Origin: Acidovorax sp. Root219
Lineage (GTDB): Bacteria > Pseudomonadota > Gammaproteobacteria > Burkholderiales > Burkholderiaceae_C
Assembly (NCBI RefSeq): GCF_001428665.1
Contig: NZ_LMIJ01000005.1
Location: 16,994-80,993, forward strand
DNA: 64,000 nt
Direction of reading: 5' to 3'
Made by a program: the position numbers and the translations under genes. How positions within the stretch are numbered: position 1 is the first letter of the stretch; each line of letters starts with the position of its first letter. Under the pieces are notes generated by a model that saw only the letters and a list, made by a program, of their open reading frames with translations, did no database searches and was not told the DNA's origin. Shown one piece after another: positions 58,301 through 64,000 of the stretch.

Positions 58301-58641
58301 AGGGAGGTTTCACCCCCCGCAAATCCTCCATAAAGCTTCAGCGGGCGATTGATCGCAAAACTGATGCTGCGATCCACCGTAAGGGTAGGCAGGTAGGTGC
58401 CCTGGCTGGCCCAGATCTCGTCGCAGTTGGCATCCGCCAGCGCAGACTGCAACGGCGCAGCCGTCGCCCAGGTGCTGCCATCGCCAGTCCCCGCATTGGT
58501 CACCCGGCATACCGCTGCATGGGCAGCGCCAGCCGCAGACACCACCCACGCCAGGATCACCAGGAACGCCAGCGTGCGCACGCTGCTGCGCCTGCGTGCA
58601 GATGGGTGCAGGGGACAAGCGCAGGCGATGGATGTAGTCAT
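55390..58641 (-). CDS. Large secreted beta-helix protein with fibronectin type III domains
   Basis: A 1083-residue protein with a long signal peptide (to about residue 44), then a right-handed beta-helix region (about 45-455) with repeating QSTFxGN-like units such as IRQSTFTGNTASTGGGAV and ISQSTFNGNSATAASGAGG. Two fibronectin type III domains follow (about 470-655; each with GTAYTFSLVARN or GTPYTFTVRATN). The last 400 residues are an uncharacterised beta-rich region with no autotransporter barrel. It is a paralogue of 58894-60213 over the N-terminal 400 residues. The ATG at 58641 is the start. A regulatory palindrome lies 132-151 bp upstream. Confidence 0.88.
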   Translation of the reverse strand: MTTSIACACPLHPSARRRSSVRTLAFLVILAWVVSAAGAAHAAVCRVTNAGTGDGSTWATAAPLQSALADANCDEIWASQGTYLPTLTVDRSISFAINRPLKLYGGFAGGETSLSQRSSDNRLTVLSGDIGVAGDNTDNSRHVVVIGAAGNGVHQRSDTVVDGLSIVDGNVFSIGQYSETKGGGLLCSAVGSGRVCSPTISNVLFRGNSSIQAGGALASMAGSGGVSSPLIRQSTFTGNTASTGGGAVFVYAGTASTANPEILQSSFDGNTVPGNFGVGVGGAVLLYGNLGHVVTLISQSTFNGNSATAASGAGGAIASSSDGGGTSVATITQSTLVGNSATSGGAVHITSSTFDVKSSIVWGNTAATGSQFHVNGGSISVDGSIVEGSCPAGVTCTGAQNLDPQLGLLALNAGSTKTMMPGLGSPALSVAGSCSASAVDQRGAPRPTSGSCDVGAVQRQLAAPASPTSFVAAAGNSALALSWSPGGGGWPHHEVTDTTGGGSTAVCSTTATTCTVPGLLNGTAYTFSLVARNEAGTSGPATASGTPMTLPDAPTATAATAGNAQATVAWTAPASNGGSPITGYTVTGTPGGTCTVAAAAPRTCTITTLTNGTPYTFTVRATNAVGDSLPSLASAPVTPTAPVVVAPPAEDPGPTSTTINTPGSTTTITNPSLPVVVGPGAGGGTIVLPGTGTTPTTLQVIVNGQPLTVQALPGTQLRIAEVNGQSVLVLVVLEGWASMTSSAVGQPMVLAGPVLLSAGSAGTLVEAQPLAVAVQVGLLTAPAGSLPAVGSMGLQAGERLQVNDQGAVVAITLGSLKGDAQQPGDPMAFANLPASISVDNKAFARLNGALARLSGGNMAQGLEVAPSGVLLVRDGGQVFQLLPTQPILIDARLPDGMGFTPLGLLRWVRGGVVVQFAPAVADLAGLAHAVTAALPDATLKLGAEGVLQLRTGGQTYVLRPDWTGSGTAPGAPQIGVDEQGRIYLQTGQGARQWLLPALLNATQASSIFTTALPGAVLSVQAGSNTGALTLTLAGQAWRLVPQWVLPSGSAAQVPPQAGPWWMGSDGLLYLKLGTQVQGVRVSD

Positions 58642-58772
58642 GGGCAACAGGCGTCTGGTGAAAGCAAAACGGTTGCAAACAGCGCCTGAGCCCAGCGGTA
58701 CGGATGTAGAAGCCAGCGCGCGCGATGCATTGCAATACAGCGGGCATGCTAGGTCTTTCGATCCGTTTTGTA

Positions 58773-58792
58773 TGTCCTCTAATTAGATGACA
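58773..58792. promoter_or_regulatory. Shared palindromic operator, copy 1
   Basis: TGTC-N12-GACA with TCTAATTAGA at its centre forms a near-perfect 20 bp palindrome. It lies in a longer block (58747-58800) that is repeated at 60339-60358 upstream of the paralogue, at nearly the same distance from the start. It is a plausible binding site for the NarL-type regulator at 62469-63245. Confidence 0.68.
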
Positions 58793-58893
58793 AATGCGGC
58801 TTTTTCTGAGGGCCCGGGCACCGCAGAGCGCCCGGTTCACGCCTGGCCGAAGGCCTGCTGGTGACACCGTAACCGGGCCCACAGAGACTGGCT

Positions 58894-60213
58894 TCAAGGC
58901 AGCGAAGCCTGCGCGCGCGGCAGCAGAAGCAGGGCCTGGTTGCCGTTGCCACCGCTGTTGCCGTACCCGGCCAGGGTGCTGCCGGGCGTGGGGTCGGCGT
59001 TGATCACGCCCACGCAGTCGGGGCCGGCCGCGCAGCCGCCCTGCAGGATGCTGGCCTGCACGCTGGTCTTGCCGCTGTAGGTGGTGTCCAGTTGCACGCC
59101 ATGCACGGAGGTGTTGCCCCAGATGACCGAGGACACCACCTCGACCTGGCCGCCGCCGCCCGCGAAGTTGAGTGAGGACAGCGCGCCGCCGTAGCCGTCG
59201 GACGCATTGCCGATCAGCGTGGACTGGCTGAGCAGGGGGCGGCTCACACCGCTGCTGCCGCTGGACACGCTGGCCAGGGCACCGCCGAAGTCGCCGGCCC
59301 AGTTGCTGCTGAAGGTGGACTGCGTGATGCGCGGGCTGCTGGTGCCGGCGTTGCCGTGGCTGGCGATGGCGCCGCCGTAGCGGCCCGACGCGTTGCCGAT
59401 GAAGGTGGACTGTGCGATGGCGGGGCTGCTGGTGCCGCCCTGGCCCACGCTGGCGATGGCACCGCCGTAGCCGTCCACCGCGTTGCCGATGAAGGTGGAC
59501 TGCGTGATGCCGGGGCTGCTGGCACCGCCGGCCGCGCCGAGCGAGTAGACAGCGCCGCCGTCGTCGCGCGCCCAGTTGCCGCGGAAGCTGACGTTGGCGA
59601 TGCTGGGGCTGCATACGCTGCCCTGGCCCGCGCCATTGCAGTACAGGCCGCCGCCGCTGGCGTGGCTGGCGCCGTCGGCCCGGCCGTGCACGATGCTCAG
59701 GCCGTCGATCACCGTGTCGGCGGGCTGGTAGATGCCGGCCACCGATGCAGCCCTGGCGCCTGCGCCCAGGCCGCCGATGACCACCACATGGTGGCTGTTG
59801 TCGGCGCTGACCACGGGCGTGCCGATGTCGCCCGAAAGCACGGTGAGGCGGCTGTCGGCGCTGCGCTGGGCCAGCGCGGTCTCGGTGCCGGCAAAGCCGC
59901 CATAGAGCTTGACGGGGCGGTTGATGGCGAATGCGATGGAGCGGTCTGCGCCCTCGGTGGGCTTGTAGGTGCCCTGCTGGATCCAGATTTCGCTGCACGC
60001 GGGCTTGGCCAGGGCCGACTGCAGCAAGGTGGCTGCGGCCCAGGTGCGGCCGTCGCCGGCGTCGGTGCCGGTGCTGCTGACGCGGCACACGGCGGCGTGG
60101 GCCGATGCACCGGCGGTGAGCAGCAGCATGCAGCCCATGGCGGCGACGGTGCGGCGGGCGGTGAAGGTGGTGCCGGCGGCGGCGGTGGCGGCAATTGAAC
60201 GGTGGTGTGTCAT
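58894..60213 (-). CDS. Secreted beta-helix protein, shorter paralogue
   Basis: A 439-residue protein with a signal peptide (about 1-38) and a beta-helix region like that of 55390-58641: ITQSTFIGNAVDGYGGAIAS, IAQSTFIGNASGRYGGAIAS and ITQSTFSSNWAGDFGGALAS. DNRLTVLSGDIG-type and VVVIGGLGAG segments are shared in order. It lacks the fibronectin domains and the C-terminal region, ending in a short GGNGNQALLLLPR tail. The ATG at 60213 is the start. The same palindromic element (60339-60358) lies upstream. It follows the two-component genes on the same strand. Confidence 0.88.
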   Translation of the reverse strand: MTHHRSIAATAAAGTTFTARRTVAAMGCMLLLTAGASAHAAVCRVSSTGTDAGDGRTWAAATLLQSALAKPACSEIWIQQGTYKPTEGADRSIAFAINRPVKLYGGFAGTETALAQRSADSRLTVLSGDIGTPVVSADNSHHVVVIGGLGAGARAASVAGIYQPADTVIDGLSIVHGRADGASHASGGGLYCNGAGQGSVCSPSIANVSFRGNWARDDGGAVYSLGAAGGASSPGITQSTFIGNAVDGYGGAIASVGQGGTSSPAIAQSTFIGNASGRYGGAIASHGNAGTSSPRITQSTFSSNWAGDFGGALASVSSGSSGVSRPLLSQSTLIGNASDGYGGALSSLNFAGGGGQVEVVSSVIWGNTSVHGVQLDTTYSGKTSVQASILQGGCAAGPDCVGVINADPTPGSTLAGYGNSGGNGNQALLLLPRAQASLP

Positions 60214-60338
60214 GGCGAAAATCCCCAATTGAAATTGAACAGGCAGCGCATCGCCCGCCGCGCCTTGTTACGCAGCTATAGAAATAAGAGCTATTGGGTA
60301 ATGCAGCGGCGATGCTAGGCCTTTCGCACGCGCTTGTA

Positions 60339-60358
60339 TGTCCCCCAACTAGATGACA
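60339..60358. promoter_or_regulatory. Shared palindromic operator, copy 2
   Basis: TGTC-N12-GACA, related to 58773-58792, inside the block GATGCTAGGCCTTTCG then TTGTATGTCC and TAGATGACA (60311-60358). It is centred 135 bp upstream of the start at 60213; copy 1 is centred 141 bp upstream of its gene. The inner part is less symmetric than in copy 1. Confidence 0.62.
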
Positions 60359-60439
60359 TTTGCCGATTTTTTTTGGGCCCCGCAGGCACCGCCGCTGCGG
60401 TGTGGACCCGCAAGCGGAGTGCGGCTTTGGGCTACGGGA

Positions 60440-62461
60440 CTACGCGGGGCCAGGCACCTGGCGAGAAGGCTGCTGCAGGGGCAGCGACAGGCAAAAGACA
60501 TTGCCTGCGCCAGCCCCGTCCTGCGCACCGCTGCCGGCAGTCCATGTGCACTGCGCACCGATGGCCTGCACGCGCGAGCGCACGTTGCCCAGCCCTTTGC
60601 CCCGGCCCGGTACGGTACTGCCCGGCGGCGGGGTGGCGGACGGTGAGCTGAAGGGCTGGCCATCGTCACGCACCAGCACCTGCACGCCCGTGGCGTCCGA
60701 CGTGGTGGAGATGCCGATGGACTGCGCACCGCTGTGCTTGATGATGTTGGTCAGCACCTCCTGCAGGATGCGCAGCACGTGCAGGGCGCTCTTGGGATCG
60801 AGCCATTCCAGCGCGGGCACATCCTGCACACCCCAGCGCAGCGTGAGGCCTGCGGCCTGCAGGCGCGGCCCCAGCCGAAAGCGCAGCGCGGCCAGCAGGC
60901 TGAGCAGGTCGGCGCCGCTGTGGTCCAGCGAATCGATGGAGAGCTTGAGGTCATCGATGCACTCCTTGAGCACGCGCGCCATGTCGCCCTCGTGCAGGCG
61001 CCCGCCTTCGGCCATGCGCAGCGCGCTGATCAGCGACGAGCCGATGCCGTCGTGCATGTCCTGCATCATGCGCTGGCGCTCGGCATCCAGTGCGCGCTGG
61101 CGCTCCAGCTGGTTCACTTGCGCGTAGGTGGCGGCCAGTTGGGCCTCGCGCTCGGCCAGGCGGCTTTCCAGCCCCGCGTTCAGCGTCTCGACCTCGCGCA
61201 GTGCGCCGGTGTAGCGCAGGAACACGATGACCAGGAAGATCGCGAACACGCCGATGGAGGCGTAGGGGCCCAGGTACAGCCCTTCGATGGACACGCGGTA
61301 GCTGGCCATCAGCGTGTCGTAGATGGATGCGGGCACCGTGAGCGAGACCCACAGGCTGAGCACCATGGCCCAGGGCGAGCGGTTGACCCACGACGCCCAC
61401 ATGCCCGAAGCCGCCACGATCAGCGTGACGCCGACGATGCACAGGTAGATGGCGGGCAGCACGGTCTCCACCTTGAGCGGCAGCCACGGCAGCGTGACCA
61501 CCGAAACGGCGGTGACGAGGGCGATGATGGTGCGCTCCACCCGCGGCATGCGCAGCCCATGCACCCGCACGGTGAACAGGAACACGCACACCAGCGACCA
61601 GCCCAGGGAATTGGCCGTGAGCCAGCCGAACCAGTCGTCGGAAATCGGCAGCGGCACGTCGCCCATGGTGAACTGCACCATGCGCAGCGCGTTGGCTACC
61701 GACGTGGCGAAGAACAGCACGTACATCACCTCGCTGCGGCGCACGCACCACACGGCAAAGGCGAAGATGCCGATGACCACGAAGGCGCCCGCCGCCATGG
61801 CGGTGAAGTCGGCCTGCAGCCAGCTGCGCACCTGGTAGCGCCACAGCAGCTCGCCCTCGCCGCCCACCCAGGCGGTGGAAATGGCGCCGCCCACGCCCTG
61901 CTGGCTGGCCATGCGCACCAGCACCGTGGCCGGTGCAGGCGCACCCTGCGCGTCGGCCAGCGGCACCCACAGGGGCCGGTTGAAGCTGTTCCACACCCGG
62001 CTGCCGCGCGAGCGGTGTACCAGCTGGCCATCGGCATACACGGCAATGCCGCCAATGGTCTGCCAGCGCGGCAGGTACAGGAAAGTGCCGTCGGCCGGCG
62101 CAGCGCCGGCAGGCACCTGCAGCCGGTACCACACCACCTGGGGCAGCGCGGTTGCCGTGTCGCTCGATTCGGCCATGCTGCGCGGGCGGCTGTGGGGCAA
62201 GGCCACGTCCTCCCAGGGCACGCTGCCGTGGAGCACCTCGGGCGGCGGCGCGGCGGGGGCCTGCCAGCCGGCACCCGCAGGCTCGGGCCAGAAGCCTGCC
62301 TGCCTGAGGTGGCTGGCGCCAGCGCCCTCTTCGGTAGCCGGCTGTTGTGCGTGCGCGCCCGCCACCGCCATGGCCACGAGTGCGGCCGAAGCCAGCCACA
62401 GCAGCACCAGCCAGCGCAGGGAGGGTGAAGGCGAATGCCGGCGAGAGGACGGCCGGCGCAT
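60440..62461 (-). CDS. Sensor histidine kinase of the NarX/7TMR-DISM type
   Basis: A 673-residue kinase with a signal-like N-terminal helix, a large periplasmic region of about 150 residues (VVWYRLQVPAGAAPADGTFL and AVYADGQLVHRSRGSRVW) and seven membrane helices (about 205-405), an arrangement like 7TMR-DISM sensors. A coiled coil (ESRLAEREAQLAATYAQVNQ) follows, then a HisKA_3 domain with His470 in MMQDMHDGIGSSL and a HATPase domain (GKGLGNVRSRVQ). It is the partner of the response regulator just upstream (7 bp gap). A start at 62488 is also possible. Confidence 0.9.
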   Translation of the reverse strand: MRRPSSRRHSPSPSLRWLVLLWLASAALVAMAVAGAHAQQPATEEGAGASHLRQAGFWPEPAGAGWQAPAAPPPEVLHGSVPWEDVALPHSRPRSMAESSDTATALPQVVWYRLQVPAGAAPADGTFLYLPRWQTIGGIAVYADGQLVHRSRGSRVWNSFNRPLWVPLADAQGAPAPATVLVRMASQQGVGGAISTAWVGGEGELLWRYQVRSWLQADFTAMAAGAFVVIGIFAFAVWCVRRSEVMYVLFFATSVANALRMVQFTMGDVPLPISDDWFGWLTANSLGWSLVCVFLFTVRVHGLRMPRVERTIIALVTAVSVVTLPWLPLKVETVLPAIYLCIVGVTLIVAASGMWASWVNRSPWAMVLSLWVSLTVPASIYDTLMASYRVSIEGLYLGPYASIGVFAIFLVIVFLRYTGALREVETLNAGLESRLAEREAQLAATYAQVNQLERQRALDAERQRMMQDMHDGIGSSLISALRMAEGGRLHEGDMARVLKECIDDLKLSIDSLDHSGADLLSLLAALRFRLGPRLQAAGLTLRWGVQDVPALEWLDPKSALHVLRILQEVLTNIIKHSGAQSIGISTTSDATGVQVLVRDDGQPFSSPSATPPPGSTVPGRGKGLGNVRSRVQAIGAQCTWTAGSGAQDGAGAGNVFCLSLPLQQPSRQVPGPA

Positions 62462-62468
62462 CCGTGTG

Positions 62469-63245
62469 TCAGTCGGCCAGAAGGCCATGGCGGCGCGCAA
62501 CGTCGATGGCGCCGGCCCGCGAGCGGACCTGCAGCTTGGCGTAGATGCGCCGCACGAAGGTACGCACGGTGGAGGTGGAGACACCGAGCGTGGCGGCCGC
62601 CTCTTCGGTGTTGAAGCCCTTGCTCACCAGCTGCAGCACGGCGCGCTCGCGCACCGACAAGGCCACTTCGTGGGATGGCAGGCCGGGCTCACCCAGTGCC
62701 AGCGCGCCCGCCCTGGCATCGGCCGCCGGGGCCGCCTGCGCCGCCAGCGCGGGCGGCAGCGGCAGCACCATCGCCCGCGCCAGGATCTTGCGCGCCACCA
62801 TGGGGCTGATGGGGCTGCCCCCGGCATGCACGCTGCGGATCTCGTCGACCAGGCCCGGCGCACTGCTGTCCTTGAGCAGGTAGCCCGTGGCACCCGCCTC
62901 GATGGAGGGCAGCACATGCGCCTCGTCGCCGAAGATGGTGCTGACCAGCACGTTGCAGTCTGGCCACCGGGCACGCGCGGCGACGATCACGTCCAGGCCC
63001 GAGCCATCGGGCAGGCCCAGGTCCACCAGCAGCACGTCCACCGCGTGCAGTGGCAGCAGCGCCAGCGCTTCGGCCCGGTTGGTGGCCACCAGCACCAGCT
63101 CCATGTCGGGCTGGGCTGTGATGTGCTCGGCAAAGGCTTCACGTTCTTCGGGCTCGTCTTCCACCACGCCCACGCGGATGCGGTGGACCACGCCCTGCCA
63201 GCCGCGGGCGGCGGCAGGGGGTGCAGGCGCGTCGACGACGCCCAT
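62469..63245 (-). CDS. NarL-family response regulator
   Basis: A 258-residue regulator. The receiver domain has RVGVVEDEPEEREAF, the phospho-acceptor Asp in VDVLLVDLGLPDGSGLDV, and the switch Lys in GYLLKDSS. The C-terminal LuxR-type helix-turn-helix is LSVRERAVLQLVSKGFNTEE, then LGVSTSTVRTFVRRIYAKLQ. The start at 63245 is an ATG; a GTG at 63269 would add eight residues. It probably binds the TGTC-N12-GACA elements upstream of the two beta-helix genes. It lies 7 bp upstream of the kinase gene. Confidence 0.93.
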   Translation of the reverse strand: MGVVDAPAPPAAARGWQGVVHRIRVGVVEDEPEEREAFAEHITAQPDMELVLVATNRAEALALLPLHAVDVLLVDLGLPDGSGLDVIVAARARWPDCNVLVSTIFGDEAHVLPSIEAGATGYLLKDSSAPGLVDEIRSVHAGGSPISPMVARKILARAMVLPLPPALAAQAAPAADARAGALALGEPGLPSHEVALSVRERAVLQLVSKGFNTEEAAATLGVSTSTVRTFVRRIYAKLQVRSRAGAIDVARRHGLLAD

Positions 63246-63412
63246 GGAGGAATTGCTGAATGGAGCCACGCGGCGGATTATGACGAGGTGTGGGCCGCTT
63301 GTACCTCATTCAATTGCACTAGAAACAACGTTGCAGTGCGGTTGGGCCTCCCTGCCCGCGCCAAGGGTGCAACGCTGCACGCGCTTGCGGCGGTGCGCGC
63401 GCCGCCCTTGAC

Positions 63413-63820
63413 TCAGGCCATTGCCATCGCAGGCTGGCGGGCGGGCTGTTGCGGCTGTTGCTGCACCAGTTGCTCATCGACCCAGCAGCCGTATTCGGCC
63501 GAGGCCTGCACCGGCTGCACCACCAACTGGGGCAGTGTGTAGGGGTGCTGTTTGCGCAGCAGGGCCATCAGCGCGGGCATGGCGCTCGCGGCAGTCTTGC
63601 AGGCCACGCGCAGTTCGCGGCATGCTTCCAGGGCGCCTTCCCAGTGGAAGTAGGCGGTGATGGGTTCCACCTGCACGCAGGCGGCCAGGCGGGCGTGCAG
63701 CACCGCGTGGGCGAGGCGTTTGGCTTCGGCTTCGGTGGCGACCGTGGTCGTGACCATGAGGATTTCGCGAAGGGCTGGTGCCGTTGGCGTTGCCGCTGTG
63801 CTCGGAGGGGTCATCATCAT
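63413..63820 (-). CDS. cutA: CutA divalent-cation tolerance protein
   Basis: A 135-residue protein with the CutA core: ILMVTTTVATEAEAKRLAHA, then LAACVQVEPITAYFHWEGAL, CKTAASAMPALMALLRKQHP and LPQLVVQPV. The family forms trimers and is linked to copper tolerance in the cytoplasm or inner membrane. The C terminus is extended by a Gln- and Pro-rich tail (QQQPQQPARQP). Three ATG codons in a row (63820, 63817, 63814) make the exact start uncertain. Confidence 0.93.
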   Translation of the reverse strand: MMMTPPSTAATPTAPALREILMVTTTVATEAEAKRLAHAVLHARLAACVQVEPITAYFHWEGALEACRELRVACKTAASAMPALMALLRKQHPYTLPQLVVQPVQASAEYGCWVDEQLVQQQPQQPARQPAMAMA

Positions 63821-64000
63821 GCTGGTCTCCCGAAGGGGCTGTGATGGAGCTGGGTCGGGCAGTCTGCCACAGGTGGGGGGTGCAGGTCCAGTGGTCCTGG
63901 TACTGGTCCTTGGGCGATGGTTGCTGTGTGCTTTGGGCGAGGGCGGAGGCCGGGGTGTGCGCCCGGCGGCGCACCTACCTTCTTTTGCTTCGTCAAAAGA

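Noticed and set aside
63821..64000. Possible gene at the right edge
   Set aside because: No frame with a start, ribosome-binding site or recognisable protein can be supported in the last 180 bp.

Overview
This 64 kb window is chromosomal DNA from a GC-rich betaproteobacterium. Codon use, the Gram-negative porin, the many LysR-type regulators paired with small redox enzymes, and the general gene style point to Burkholderiales, most likely Comamonadaceae (Acidovorax-like). This is inference from gene style; there is no rRNA or marker gene in the window. I found no tRNA, rRNA, CRISPR array, prophage or complete insertion sequence.

Layout. 1-624: start of a glutathione reductase gene that runs off the left edge. 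782-3543: a tandem duplication of a divergent gene pair (CPBP-type membrane protease homologue plus a small membrane protein). 3494-6556: OmpR-type two-component system behind a secreted protein resembling iota-class carbonic anhydrase. 6746-9940: GAF-GGDEF diguanylate cyclase, an unknown protein, and an MFS exporter with a divergent LysR regulator (10062-10952). 10972-12800: aldo/keto reductase and divergent TetR repressor sharing two matching operators. 12907-14528: small genes (RidA, GreA-like, membrane peptides). 14711-21017: seven same-strand genes forming a light/photoproduct cluster (FeS-type photolyase, DASH cryptochrome, DUF2256, FAD oxidoreductase, lipocalin, two fasciclin proteins), next to a thioredoxin-reductase-like gene and an Rrf2 regulator. 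22868-24788: divergent pair of unknown genes around a 58 bp nested palindrome.

25751-32219 is an accessory zone: three copies of a ~158 bp MITE-like element, two less GC-rich orphan genes and an ankyrin-repeat protein, followed by a polar amino acid ABC transporter that lacks an ATPase gene. 32319-39864 holds LysR and Rrf2 regulators, RidA, an F420-dependent-reductase-like protein, a porin with a clear terminator, a TPR protein, an FMN reductase and pirin. 39861-44457 holds a four-gene operon (regulator, beta-propeller, DUF899, membrane protein) divergent from a MarR gene, with two GTTTC-N4-GAAAC operators between. 44473-55356 holds small enzymes, a LuxR regulator, a tannase-family esterase, a TonB-dependent siderophore receptor and an M48 membrane peptidase.

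55390-63245 is a coherent module: two paralogous secreted beta-helix proteins, each preceded by the same palindromic element at nearly the same distance, next to a NarL-type two-component system. CutA closes the window.

The most interesting points are the duplicated CPBP pair, the light cluster with no LitR regulator in view, the unknown divergent pair with its palindrome, an intergenic repeat family with terminal inverted repeats (three copies), the MITE zone, and the beta-helix/two-component module with shared operators.
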